Below, piece after piece: positions 19,637-28,643 of a stretch of DNA of 52,733 nt; position 1 is the first letter of the stretch, and each line of letters opens with the position of its first letter. A program made the position numbers and the translations under genes. Location: contig NZDS01000083.1 in the NCBI GenBank assembly GCA_002690215.1, positions 1 through 52,733 on the forward strand, read 5' to 3'. This DNA comes from Rhodospirillaceae bacterium (GTDB lineage Bacteria > Pseudomonadota > Alphaproteobacteria > UBA2966). Below the pieces are notes generated by a model. It was not told where the DNA came from, did no database searches, and saw only the letters and a list, made by a program, of their open reading frames with translations.

Positions 19637-20020
19637 ATGTCTGAGATCGACGACATCTGCCGCGAAGTTTGGAACGCTACCGAGTTTGTTGCCATCGTCA
19701 CCAACGGCCCTGACGGGCCGCATGTGGTTGGCACCTGGGGTGACTATGTGCGCAAGTTGGGGTTGCGCGACGATATGGTCGTCATGCCAGGCGGAAAATA
19801 CCGCCAGACCGAGGAGAATTTGCGGGGTGACGCGCGGATCACGTTGCTCATCGCCTCGCGCCAGGTGGCGGGTACAAACGGGCCCGGCCAGGGCTGCGAA
19901 ATCTCGGGCCGCGGCGAATTCGTCAGCGAGGGGCCGCTGGTGGACGAAGTGAAAGAAAGTTTTCCTTGGGCTCGCGGGGCGCTGGTGGTTCACGTCGGCG
20001 CGGTGCGGACCCAGCTATAG
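19637..20020 (+). CDS. Pyridoxamine 5'-phosphate oxidase-like (FMN-binding split barrel) protein
   Basis: 127 residues. The order WNATEFVAIVTNGPDGPHVV, then GGKYRQTEENLRGDARITLL and CEISGRGEFVSEGP, fits the PPOX/split-barrel fold that binds FMN or related cofactors. Too short for PdxH itself; function unknown. ATG 19637 is preceded by GGAG at good spacing. It is followed 11 bases later by the EthD-like gene and then the alpha/beta hydrolase, so 19637-21132 is probably one small operon. Confidence 0.75.
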   Translation: MSEIDDICREVWNATEFVAIVTNGPDGPHVVGTWGDYVRKLGLRDDMVVMPGGKYRQTEENLRGDARITLLIASRQVAGTNGPGQGCEISGRGEFVSEGPLVDEVKESFPWARGALVVHVGAVRTQL

Positions 20021-20031
20021 GAGCAACCGAA

Positions 20032-20361
20032 ATGCCCGAACATCCACAATGCCTGTTGATCGTCACGGCCGAGATCGCGCCGGACCAGGAAGATGCTTGG
20101 AACCGCTGGTATGACGAGGAGCACCTACCCGAGGCCGTCGCCTGCCCCGGCGTACTCAGTGGCGCGCGGTATGTTTCCGAGGGCAAGGCAGCGCTCAGTG
20201 AGCGGGGCGAGTATTCGAGCTCTGACGCCCGGACCTATGTGGCGATCTACCAGCTTGAAGGACCCGGGGCCCTGCAGACCCCGGAATTCAAGGCCATGCG
20301 CGGTTGGTACCAGTTCAGCGACCACATTACCTCGCGCACGCAAGTGTTCCGCAGGCGTTGA
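20032..20361 (+). CDS. Small dimeric alpha-beta barrel (EthD-like) protein
   Basis: 109 residues. The opening CLLIVTAEIAPDQEDAWNRW and the YDEEHLPEAVACPGV segment are characteristic of EthD/antibiotic-biosynthesis-monooxygenase-like proteins with a ferredoxin-like fold; the family WYDxxHLP pattern is evident. Its specific reaction is unknown. A strong AGGAG (20019-20023) overlapping the preceding gene's stop codon fixes the ATG at 20032. It lies in a probable operon with a PPOX-fold protein and an alpha/beta hydrolase, which would suit small-molecule catabolism. Confidence 0.75.
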   Translation: MPEHPQCLLIVTAEIAPDQEDAWNRWYDEEHLPEAVACPGVLSGARYVSEGKAALSERGEYSSSDARTYVAIYQLEGPGALQTPEFKAMRGWYQFSDHITSRTQVFRRR

Positions 20362-20370
20362 GGTGCAATC

Positions 20371-21132
20371 ATGCCTTTTGTCGAAAACGCCGGAGTGCAG
20401 ATCAATTACGAAGCCATCGGTGATGGCCCGCCGCTGGTGCTGCACCATGGCTTCACGCGCAGCCTGCAAGACTGGCACGATTTCGGCTACGTAACGGCGC
20501 TGGCGGACGATTTCCAGCTGATCCTATTGGATGCGCGCGGCCACGGCGCCAGCGACAAACCACACGATCCGGCGGCCTATGCCCTGGAACTTCGGGTCGG
20601 CGACGTCACGGCGATTCTGGATGAACTTGGCCTCGCGCAGGTCAATTACCTCGGCTATTCCATGGGCGGACGGGTCGGTTTCGCGCTCGCCCATTTCGCA
20701 CCCGAGCGCCTGAGCTCTCTGGTCATCGGTGCGGCGACGCCGCTAGACACCGGGTTCGGCCCCTTCCATGGCATCGACGGCGGCGACGGCGAGGCTTTCA
20801 TTGCCGCGCTCGAAGCGGTGCTCGAAGAGAAACTGCCGCCCGAGGTGCGGGCCGTCATGCTGCAAAACGACACGCGCGCGCTGACCGCCGTCATGCAGGC
20901 GCCAATGTCGGATCTTTCGGCGGTGCTCGACCACATCGCCGTGCCGGCGCTTTTCTACGTCGGCGAGGAAGATGCGCGGCTCAAACCGCTGCGGGACTGC
21001 GCCCAACGAGCCGGGGCCGAATTCGTTTCGTTGCCCGGCCTCAACCACGGTCAGGGATTCATGCAAAGCGGACCGGCCCTCGCCGGCACAAGAGATTTTT
21101 TGAGATCTACTGCGAATCGCTCAGCAATTTGA
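20371..21132 (+). CDS. Alpha/beta hydrolase
   Basis: 253 residues of the alpha/beta hydrolase fold. The oxyanion-hole strand PLVLHHGFTRSLQDW, the RGHGASDKP loop and the nucleophile elbow GYSMGG (Ser97) are clear; Asp201 (GEEDARLKP) and His226 (GLNHGQGF) complete a likely triad. The family includes 3-oxoadipate enol-lactonase and esterases; the substrate is not readable. The last 26 bases overlap the 3' end of the convergent gmk gene, so both genes share coding sequence on opposite strands. Confidence 0.9.
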   Translation: MPFVENAGVQINYEAIGDGPPLVLHHGFTRSLQDWHDFGYVTALADDFQLILLDARGHGASDKPHDPAAYALELRVGDVTAILDELGLAQVNYLGYSMGGRVGFALAHFAPERLSSLVIGAATPLDTGFGPFHGIDGGDGEAFIAALEAVLEEKLPPEVRAVMLQNDTRALTAVMQAPMSDLSAVLDHIAVPALFYVGEEDARLKPLRDCAQRAGAEFVSLPGLNHGQGFMQSGPALAGTRDFLRSTANRSAI

Positions 21133-21745
21133 CGAAATCGACCAGACCGGTCTGGCGTTCGCGTTTGAGGCGTTCGGCGTACAGGATGGTGCGCACCCTG
21201 TCCTGGGCCTGGGCCATGTCGTCGTTGACCACGATGTAGTCGTATTCCGGCCAGTGGCTCATCTCGTTGGCGGCCTGGGCCATGCGGGACGCAACCACGT
21301 CCGCCGCATCTAGGCCGCGTTCGCGCAGGCGGCGTTCCAGCTCACCGGCCGAAGGCGGCAGGATGAAGACACTGACCAAGTCGGCGCGGGCGCGCTGCCG
21401 CAACTGCTGCATACCCTGCCAGTCGATGTCGAAGAGTATGTCGGTGCCGGCGCTGAGCGCCGCTTCGATGGGTTCAGCCGGCGTGCCGTAGTTGTGGCCG
21501 AAGACCGTGGCACTTTCCAGAAGCTGGCGATCGGCCACCATCTCCTCGAAGCGGGCGGCGTCGACGAAGTGGTAGTCGCGGCCCTCGATCTCGCCGTCAC
21601 GCGGCGGCCGGGTGGTGGCCGAGATCGACATGGCGATGTTGTCCTCCTGCGCCAGCAGGCCCTTGGCCAGGGTCGTCTTGCCGGCGCCCGAGGGCGACGA
21701 AAGCGCCAGCATCAGGCCGCGGCGTCCGATCTCTCGAGGGCTCAT
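21107..21745 (-). CDS. gmk: Guanylate kinase
   Basis: 212 residues. The P-loop SSPSGAGKTT is near residue 17, the GMP-binding STTRPPRDGE-type segment is present (SATTRPPRDGEIEGRDYHFV), and the C-terminal half includes YDYIVVNDDMAQA. It phosphorylates GMP to GDP. ATG 21745 gives the standard N-terminus (MSPREIGRRGLMLALSSPSG); the frame is open further upstream, but into the yicC end. It follows yicC by 25 bases, the conserved yicC-gmk pair. The 3' end overlaps the convergent hydrolase gene by 26 bases. Confidence 0.95.
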   Translation of the reverse strand: MSPREIGRRGLMLALSSPSGAGKTTLAKGLLAQEDNIAMSISATTRPPRDGEIEGRDYHFVDAARFEEMVADRQLLESATVFGHNYGTPAEPIEAALSAGTDILFDIDWQGMQQLRQRARADLVSVFILPPSAGELERRLRERGLDAADVVASRMAQAANEMSHWPEYDYIVVNDDMAQAQDRVRTILYAERLKRERQTGLVDFVKLLSDSQ

Positions 21746-21770
21746 GCAGGCACCATAATCGCAGTTCCGG

Positions 21771-22679
21771 CTATTCGATATTCTGAACCTGCTCACGCAG
21801 GCGGTCGATGGTGCTTTTGAGATCCAGGCCCAGTGCCGTCAGCTCGGCATCGCTGGACTTGGAACACAACGTGTTGGCCTCGCGATTGAACTCCTGAGCC
21901 AAAAAATCGAGGCGCCGGCCGATGAGCTGGCCGTCAGCCAGCAGCTCACGGGCCGCGGCAACATGCGTCTCGAGCCGGTCAAGCTCTTCGCGCACATCGG
22001 CCTTGAGGGCCAGCAGCGCTCCCTCCTGGGCCAAACGATCGGCATCGATGCCACTATCGCCAAGCGCTGCCAGTTGCTCCTTGATGCGGGCCAAAATGGC
22101 GGCAGGTTGGGCCCCGGCCTGGTCTCGCGAGGCCGCCGTTAGGGCAGCAATTTCGTCGAGCTGGGCAGACAGAACGTCCGCGATGCGGGCGCCTTCGGCC
22201 CGGCGCGCCTCGGCCAGACCGTCCAGCGCCGTGGCCAGCGTATTGCGCAACGCCAGCTCGCGGGCCGCCCGTTGGGCGTCACTGTCTTCTTCCTCGGCAA
22301 ATTCGACGACGCCGCGAATGGCCAGCAGGCCGTCGACGCGAGCCGCCTCGACACCTGCCCGGTCGCCGTATTCGGCCGCCACCTCGACCAATTGATCGAC
22401 CAAGTCTCGGTTGATGCTGACGACCTGGCCGCCGGCATTGCGGTTGAGCCTGAGGTTCACCGAAACACTGCCCCGGCCCAGGCGCTCGGTCACAGCACCG
22501 CGCACCCCCGGCTCCAGGGCATCGAAACCGATGGGCAGCCGGCAGCGCACGTCGAGGCCACGGCCATTGACGCTCTTGACCTCCCAGACCCACGTACAGG
22601 CGTCGTCACCGCCTTCGGCACGGGCAAAGCCGGTCATGCTGGCGATGGGCTTGGGGGATTTGGTTTTTTCGTCGTTCAT
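21771..22679 (-). CDS. yicC: YicC family endoribonuclease
   Basis: 302 residues. Both family landmarks are visible: the N-terminal MTGFARAEG after a short leader with GRGLDVRCRLP, and a C-terminal helical region ending LDFLAQEFNREANTLCSKSS. The YicC family in E. coli and relatives has RNase activity. ATG 22679 (MNDEKTKSPK) is chosen; the frame continues upstream without family resemblance. The gene precedes gmk, as in most Proteobacteria. Confidence 0.9.
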   Translation of the reverse strand: MNDEKTKSPKPIASMTGFARAEGGDDACTWVWEVKSVNGRGLDVRCRLPIGFDALEPGVRGAVTERLGRGSVSVNLRLNRNAGGQVVSINRDLVDQLVEVAAEYGDRAGVEAARVDGLLAIRGVVEFAEEEDSDAQRAARELALRNTLATALDGLAEARRAEGARIADVLSAQLDEIAALTAASRDQAGAQPAAILARIKEQLAALGDSGIDADRLAQEGALLALKADVREELDRLETHVAAARELLADGQLIGRRLDFLAQEFNREANTLCSKSSDAELTALGLDLKSTIDRLREQVQNIE

Positions 22680-22791
22680 AGAGGTCCGCGGATGTTCGCA
22701 AAATTCGCCGGTACTATATTGAAGCCCCTGTGAGCCAACAAGTGCGGCGACTGTCATGAGCCTCGTGTCCCTCAAAGTTCGGCGAATTGCT

Positions 22792-23706
22792 TTAGTCGCG
22801 TAACGCCACCAATCCATCATGCCCGCATTGCGACAACGCGGAATCGAGCCGTGCCGCAAGTGCCGTGCTGACCCCGGTCATGGGCAGCCGTACCTCGGGA
22901 CTATGGATCAGTCCAAGACGCCACAGCCAGTACTTGATCGGCGCCGGGCTGGGCTCGGCGAAGAGCAAGCGAACGACGTCGAAGAGTTCCGTCCAGGCGC
23001 GCAAGGCATCTTGATGGTTGTCGGCGACCAGCGCTCCGCGCACCTCGGCAAAACGTTGGGTTTCGACATGTGCGGCAGCCAGAATGCCGCCGTCGGCGCC
23101 TTGTGCCAGCGCCCCGAAGAACATGGCGTCCTCGCCGGTGAGCACGGCAAATCCCGCTGGCCGGTGGCGCAGCAGGTCGAAGGATTGCAGAGGGTCGACA
23201 CAGCAGTCCTTGACGGCGACGATGTTGGCCACATCGGCCAGTCGCAGCAGCGTTTCGTTCTCTATATTGACGCCGGTACGGTAGGGAATGTTGTAGACCA
23301 TGATCGGCCTGTCGGTTTGCCCTGCCAGCACGGCAAAATGGCGATAGAGACCGTCTTGCGCCGGTCGCGTGTAGTACGGACAGGTGATCAGGTAGCCGTC
23401 TATCGACCAGCTTTCCGTGCGCTCGATCGCCTGGGCTACCTTTCTCGTGTCGCTGCCCGATAGCCCGAAATAGATCGGCAGCCCGCCAGCAATCACATCA
23501 GCTGCGATAGCGACCAGGCGTGTCGTTTCGTCTTCGTCCAGGGTAAGTCCTTCACCGGTCGTGGCGGCCAAGATCAAACCATCGACCGGCAGATTGCCAT
23601 AGTGCCTGAGAAGGTTTTTCCACGAGTCTTCGTCGAGACGGCCATCCTTGAAAGGCGTAATCAGAGGAAGCCATAGGCCTTCAATGCGTGACTGTTGGTT
23701 TTGCAT
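22792..23706 (-). CDS. dapA: 4-hydroxy-tetrahydrodipicolinate synthase
   Basis: 304-residue class I aldolase-type TIM barrel. All residues expected from E. coli DapA are found at a constant offset of five: Thr49 (TTGEG), Tyr112 (PYY), Tyr138 and Arg143 (YNIPYRTG), and the Schiff-base Lys166 (VAVKD). Retention of the Arg argues for true lysine/diaminopimelate synthesis over the N-acetylneuraminate lyase branch, but the family is broad. The KD at the Schiff-base strand differs from the common KEA. It sits between mltG and yicC, where the conserved cluster normally has no such gene, and is preceded by a terminator 51 bases upstream of the ATG. Confidence 0.82.
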   Translation of the reverse strand: MQNQQSRIEGLWLPLITPFKDGRLDEDSWKNLLRHYGNLPVDGLILAATTGEGLTLDEDETTRLVAIAADVIAGGLPIYFGLSGSDTRKVAQAIERTESWSIDGYLITCPYYTRPAQDGLYRHFAVLAGQTDRPIMVYNIPYRTGVNIENETLLRLADVANIVAVKDCCVDPLQSFDLLRHRPAGFAVLTGEDAMFFGALAQGADGGILAAAHVETQRFAEVRGALVADNHQDALRAWTELFDVVRLLFAEPSPAPIKYWLWRLGLIHSPEVRLPMTGVSTALAARLDSALSQCGHDGLVALRD

Positions 23707-23757
23707 GTGTCCGTTCTCCCGGTTTGCGGCGGCACCGGCGGAGCGAGGACACGAATC

Positions 23758-23784
23758 AAAAAGCCCCGTCCGAACCGGCGGGGC
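23758..23784 (-). terminator. Rho-independent terminator or attenuator just upstream of dapA
   Basis: On the minus strand a strong hairpin (GCCCCG/CGGGGC plus an inner CCG/CGG, one bulged base and a three-base loop; bases 23763-23784) is followed by TTTTT. It lies 155 bases past the mltG stop and only 51 bases before the dapA ATG. That is far from mltG for a simple terminator and well placed for attenuation of dapA. Confidence 0.65.
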
Positions 23785-23812
23785 CTTTGTGATCTCTTTT
23801 GTCGCGGTCAGC

Positions 23813-23890
23813 TCAACGCGCGCGAAGATCCTCGGTCCCCCGGATGAGGAACGATTTGGGTTTCGCAAAAACGTTGGGCAATTGTCGCAT
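23813..23890 (-). CDS. Candidate 25-codon leader peptide in the dapA leader
   Basis: A short frame beginning ATG 23890, translating roughly as MRQLPNVFAKPKSF then LIRGTEDLRAR, and ending TGA 28 bases before the terminator stem. The predicted transcription start from the upstream TTGACA is near 23890, so the peptide would be leaderless like the trp leader peptides known from Rhizobiaceae. Two Lys codons (AAA CCC AAA) are close together, but there is no run of Lys. Speculative; no ribosome-binding site is visible. Confidence 0.3.
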   Translation of the reverse strand: MRQLPNVFAKPKSFLIRGTEDLRAR

Positions 23891-23896
23891 GCGCGA

Positions 23897-23926
23897 TAAC
23901 TAGGACATCGAGCGCGCCATTGTCAA
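23897..23926 (-). promoter_or_regulatory. Candidate promoter for the dapA leader
   Basis: A perfect minus-strand TTGACA (23926-23921) is followed after 18 bases by TAGTTA (23902-23897). The -35 element is strong and the -10 weak. It directs transcription through the candidate leader peptide and terminator into dapA. Confidence 0.4.
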
Positions 23927-23939
23927 CGGCGCTTGGTTT

Positions 23940-24917
23940 TCACTTCTTGTCCCTGATCTTGCGCCAGCGCGCCACGTTGCGGTTGTGCTGGACCAACGTG
24001 CTGGCGAAGGCGTGGCCGCCTGAGCCGTCGGCAACGAAGTAGAGGTCGTCGGTGGCCAACGGTCTCAGCACGGCCTGCAGCGAGGCACGGCCGGGGTTGG
24101 CGATGGGGCCTGGCGGCAGACCTTTGTTGAGATAGGTGTTGTAGGGGTGCGGGCGCTCCAGGTCGGCGCGGCTGAGGCGGCGCTCGAGCGGCCCCCGGCC
24201 GGCCGTCAAGGCATAGACCACGGTGGGATCGGACTGCAGCCGCATGCCGCGTTGCAAACGATTGATGAAGACCCCGGCGATATGTCGGCGTTCTTCGTCG
24301 AGGCCGGTTTCCTTTTCGACTATGGAAGCCAAGATCAACGCCGCCTTGGGGTTGGCCAGCGGTAAGTTGGGGGCGCGACTGGGCCAGAGCTCGGCCAGTG
24401 TGCGGCGCATGGCATCGGCCATGCGCTCGATCAGGGCGGCGCGACGATCGCCGAGCGCATAGTGGTAGGTCTCGGGCAGCAGCGCGCCTTCGGGCGGTGG
24501 CTTGGGTATTCCCGCTTCCAGCCCTTCGGCCGCAGCTACCAGGTCGAGCACCTGCCGGGTCGTCAGGCCCTCGGCCAGCGTCAGTTTGCGCATCACGGTC
24601 TGGCCGGCGACCAAAATGTCGACCACTTGGCGCGGCGTCACCTGGCCGGGAAAACGGTATTCGCCGGCCTTGAGGGCACGGCCTTTGTTCAAGAAGCGCA
24701 CACCCAGCACAAAGATCTGGGGCCGAGAGATAACGCCGGCCTGACCCAGACGATCAGCTATGGCGTTGAGACCGGCGCCGCGGGGAAAGACCACCACGGT
24801 TTCGAGGCCGGCACCCGGCGCGTTGAAGTGCGAGATCGCCCAGGCAGCCAAACCGGCGCCCAGCAGCAGCAGAAATGCTGCCAACAGACTGATGAAACGA
24901 AAGATCCGCCGCGCCAT
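23940..24917 (-). CDS. mltG: Endolytic murein transglycosylase MltG
   Basis: 325 residues. One N-terminal membrane anchor (FISLLAAFLLLLGAGLAAWA, about 8-27) with the rest periplasmic. The YceG catalytic segment ILASIVEKETGLDEERRHIA contains the likely catalytic Glu201, followed by VFINRLQRGMRLQSDPTVVY and the C-terminal YFVADGSGGHAF. The enzyme cleaves nascent glycan strands and may set their length. It follows fabF by 29 bases, a conserved pairing in Alphaproteobacteria. Confidence 0.94.
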   Translation of the reverse strand: MARRIFRFISLLAAFLLLLGAGLAAWAISHFNAPGAGLETVVVFPRGAGLNAIADRLGQAGVISRPQIFVLGVRFLNKGRALKAGEYRFPGQVTPRQVVDILVAGQTVMRKLTLAEGLTTRQVLDLVAAAEGLEAGIPKPPPEGALLPETYHYALGDRRAALIERMADAMRRTLAELWPSRAPNLPLANPKAALILASIVEKETGLDEERRHIAGVFINRLQRGMRLQSDPTVVYALTAGRGPLERRLSRADLERPHPYNTYLNKGLPPGPIANPGRASLQAVLRPLATDDLYFVADGSGGHAFASTLVQHNRNVARWRKIRDKK

Positions 24918-24946
24918 GTCCGCGCGAGCCCTCCCCGCTCCCGGGA

Positions 24947-26203
<1,257 letters not shown>

Positions 26204-26272
26204 GGCGTCCCCTTTTCGCTCTCCCCTGCCCTCATGCCCGAAAGCCCTGACCGGCAGGGCCCGCGGCTACGG

Positions 26273-26512
26273 CTAGGAGAGGTTTTGTTTGAGGTAATCG
26301 ATCGCGTCCTTGACGGTCAGAATTTTTTCCGCTGCGTCATCGGGGATCTCGCAGCCGAATTCCTCCTCGAAGGCCATCACGAGCTCGACCGTGTCGAGAC
26401 TGTCGGCCCCCAGATCGTCGATGAAACTGGCGCCTTCAGCGACCTTGTCCTTGTCGACTCCAAGGTGCTCGACGACAATCGACTTCACACGATCGGCAAT
26501 GTCCTCACTCAT
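26273..26512 (-). CDS. acpP: Acyl carrier protein
   Basis: 79 residues, strongly acidic. The phosphopantetheine site is Ser38 in [19 protein letters not shown], and IPDDAAEKI is the usual third helix. It shuttles fatty-acyl intermediates among Fab enzymes and donates acyl chains to lipid A and phospholipid synthesis. The 181-base gap between fabG and acpP suggests an own promoter in addition to read-through; an inverted repeat lies in that gap. Confidence 0.98.
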   Translation of the reverse strand: MSEDIADRVKSIVVEHLGVDKDKVAEGASFIDDLGADSLDTVELVMAFEEEFGCEIPDDAAEKILTVKDAIDYLKQNLS

Positions 26513-26586
26513 CTATCCATTCCTTGGGCTCTGTGGGGTCAGTCGCTGGAAAACTCGAAGTTCTTTGCTTCGGTGGCACTTCGCCG

Positions 26587-26624
26587 GGCCGAAAGTTGCG
26601 GTTAGGTAACACACTTTTTCGGCC
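26587..26624. repeat. Inverted repeat in the fabG-acpP gap
   Basis: GGCCGAAA at 26587-26594 and TTTCGGCC at 26617-26624 form an 8-bp perfect inverted repeat with a 22-base spacer in the 181-base gap upstream of acpP. There is no T-run on the minus strand, so it is not an obvious terminator; it could be an operator or a leader structure. Confidence 0.4.
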
Positions 26625-26693
26625 TTGACTAGACGCCCTGCACAGCTTCTCCATAGCGCCCGCCCGAGCCCCGACCGACGTCCCTGTGGGGCC

Positions 26694-27431
26694 TCAGATC
26701 ATGGCCATTCCGCCGTTGACGTGCAACGTCTGACCGGTGATGTAGGCGGCCTCGTCGCTGGCCAGAAAGACCACCGCCCCGGCGATGTCGTCGACGCTGC
26801 CGAAACGACCGGCGGGAATGGCCTTGGCCAACGTCTGGCGCTGCTCGTCGGGCAGCGCCTCGGTCATTGCCGTCTCGACGAAACCGGGCGCCAGGCAGTT
26901 GGCGGTGATGCCGCGCGAGGCCACCTCCTGAGCCAGCGCCCGGGTCATACCGGCCAGGCCGGCCTTGGCCGCGGCATAGTTGGCTTGGCCGGGATTGCCG
27001 GTGCTACCAACCACAGAAGTGATATTGACGATGCGCCCCCAGCGCTGCCGCATCATGCCGCGAAGGGCGGCTCGGCAAATGCGGAAAGCAGCCGTCAGGT
27101 CGACTTCGAGCACGGTCTGCCATTCGTCGTCTTTCATGCGCATGAAAAGGTTGTCACGGGTGATGCCGGCGTTGTTGACGACGATATCAAGGCCCCCCAG
27201 TGCCTCGTTGGCTCGGCCGGCCAGGGCGGCCGCAGCCTCGGCATCGCTCAAGTCGCAGGGCAGCGCCTGGGCGGCCTCGCCCAATTCCTCGGCCAGGGCC
27301 GCCAGAACCTCTTCGCGGCTGCCCGAGAGCGCCACCTGCGCCCCCTGGGCATGCAGCGCCCGGGCTACGGCGCCACCGATTCCGCCCGTCGCTCCGGTCA
27401 CCAGTGCCCGCTTCCCCACCAGTTCGAACAT
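26694..27431 (-). CDS. fabG: 3-oxoacyl-ACP reductase
   Basis: 245-residue SDR. The cofactor loop TGATGGIGGAVA is near the start, NNAGITRDNLFMRM matches FabG specifically, and Ser/Tyr/Lys are in ITSVVGSTGNPGQANYAAAK. VNGGMAMI is the usual C-terminus. NADPH-dependent reduction of 3-oxoacyl-ACP in each elongation cycle. It lies 15 bases downstream of fabD, and these neighbours make FabG the secure name. Confidence 0.96.
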   Translation of the reverse strand: MFELVGKRALVTGATGGIGGAVARALHAQGAQVALSGSREEVLAALAEELGEAAQALPCDLSDAEAAAALAGRANEALGGLDIVVNNAGITRDNLFMRMKDDEWQTVLEVDLTAAFRICRAALRGMMRQRWGRIVNITSVVGSTGNPGQANYAAAKAGLAGMTRALAQEVASRGITANCLAPGFVETAMTEALPDEQRQTLAKAIPAGRFGSVDDIAGAVVFLASDEAAYITGQTLHVNGGMAMI

Positions 27432-27446
27432 CGCCCTTCTCCCGCC

Positions 27447-28409
27447 TTAGACCGTCTTGAGAAATTTTTCGATATCGTCGGGACCGCTAATAGCCGCCAC
27501 TTCGAGTTCACGGTCGATGCGCCGGGCCAGCCCGGTTAGTACCCGGCCACTACCCAACTCGTAAACTGCCTCGACGCCCGCCTCACGCATGGCCAGGACG
27601 CTCTCGCGCCAGCGCACCAGGCTGGTGATCTGCTCGACCAGCAGGCCGCGGATGGTTTCCGGGTCACTGACCGGCGCTGCCGTGACGTTGGCCACCAGCG
27701 GTATCCGTGGTGGCGCGATGACAGCGGCGGCCAGGACTTCGGTCATTTCCTCCGCCGCCGGTGCCATCAGAGCACAGTGGAAGGGAGCACTGACCGGCAG
27801 CATGATGGCCCGCCGGGCGCCCTTCTCCTGAGCCATCGCGATGGCCCGCTCGACAGCGTGGCGATGGCCGCTGATAACCACTTGGCCAGGCCCGTTGTCG
27901 TTGGCGGCGGCGCAGATGCCGGGCTCGTCGCCGTCACCGTCGCCGGGCTGGCTGGCGGCGGCTACGTCCTGGGCGGCCTCGATTTCCATGCCCAGCAGGG
28001 CCGCCATGGCGCCCTCGCCCGGGGCCACGGCACGCTGCATGGCGGCGCCGCGGCGGCGCAACAGGCGGGCGGTGTCCTCGAGCGTCAAGGCGCCGGCAGC
28101 GGCCAGGGCCGAGTATTCGCCCAGCGAGTGGCCGGCCACCAGGGCCAGGCTGTCGGCCACCTCGAAACCACCTTCCTCCTGCAGCACCCTCAGCGTCGCC
28201 AGGCTCACCGCCATCAGCGCCGGTTGGGCGTTTTCAGTCAGCGTCAGTTCTTCTTCTGGGCCCTCGAACATGAGCTGTGTGAGGTTCTGTTTGAGGGCCT
28301 CGTCGACTTCCTCGAAGACTTGGCGGGCCGGTGCAAACGCCCCGGACAACTCGCGGCCCATGCCAACTTCCTGAGAACCCTGGCCGGGAAAAGTGAAAGC
28401 GCGTTTCAT
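27447..28409 (-). CDS. fabD: Malonyl-CoA:ACP transacylase
   Basis: 320 residues. FPGQGSQEVGMGREL at the N-terminus and the nucleophile elbow GHSLGEYSALAAAGAL (Ser95) are diagnostic; FHCALMAPAAEEM carries the catalytic His, and VYELGSGRVLTGLARRI closes the protein. It loads malonyl groups onto ACP. Start ATG 28409; the frame is open far upstream but that part reads through the divergent rpsF region. First gene of the fab operon, divergent from rpsF. Confidence 0.96.
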   Translation of the reverse strand: MKRAFTFPGQGSQEVGMGRELSGAFAPARQVFEEVDEALKQNLTQLMFEGPEEELTLTENAQPALMAVSLATLRVLQEEGGFEVADSLALVAGHSLGEYSALAAAGALTLEDTARLLRRRGAAMQRAVAPGEGAMAALLGMEIEAAQDVAAASQPGDGDGDEPGICAAANDNGPGQVVISGHRHAVERAIAMAQEKGARRAIMLPVSAPFHCALMAPAAEEMTEVLAAAVIAPPRIPLVANVTAAPVSDPETIRGLLVEQITSLVRWRESVLAMREAGVEAVYELGSGRVLTGLARRIDRELEVAAISGPDDIEKFLKTV

Positions 28410-28504
28410 CGGTGAAATCGAAACTCCTACGGTGATTGGAATGAACGGCGGCGCCGGAATGGCGGCACCAGTGATAGCGCCCCCACCGGCGCTGTCAAGC
28501 GCCC

Positions 28505-28532
28505 TTGCCAAGGGTGACGATTGCTGTATAGT
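28505..28532 (+). promoter_or_regulatory. Promoter of the rpsF-rpsR-rplI operon
   Basis: TTGCCA at 28505-28510, 16-base spacer, TATAGT at 28527-28532. The predicted start near 28539 gives a leader of about 105 bases before rpsF. Confidence 0.6.
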
Positions 28533-28539
28533 CCGCGGC

Positions 28540-28643
28540 CTTCGAAACTCCTTGCCGGAGCATCCGGCTATGCAGCGCCAAGGCGGCTGGGCAGAGTTCC
28601 AGCAAGCCGGCACTGCCGAAACAGCCTGAAGGAGACTAATTCC
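28540..28643 (+). promoter_or_regulatory. rpsF leader region with hairpins, possible S6:S18 autoregulatory RNA
   Basis: The leader contains a perfect small hairpin (GCCGG 28554-28558, loop AGCAT, CCGGC 28564-28568) and a second GC-rich region around 28583-28617 with complementary GGCAG/CTGCC segments. Many bacteria carry an S6:S18-binding leader at this place. I cannot confirm the CCG-box pseudoknot-type motif by eye. Confidence 0.3.

Noticed and set aside
23785-23939. Possible tRNA gene between mltG and dapA because of the strong terminator
   Set aside because: No cloverleaf, TTCGA-type T loop or acceptor pairing could be found; the leader-peptide reading fits better.
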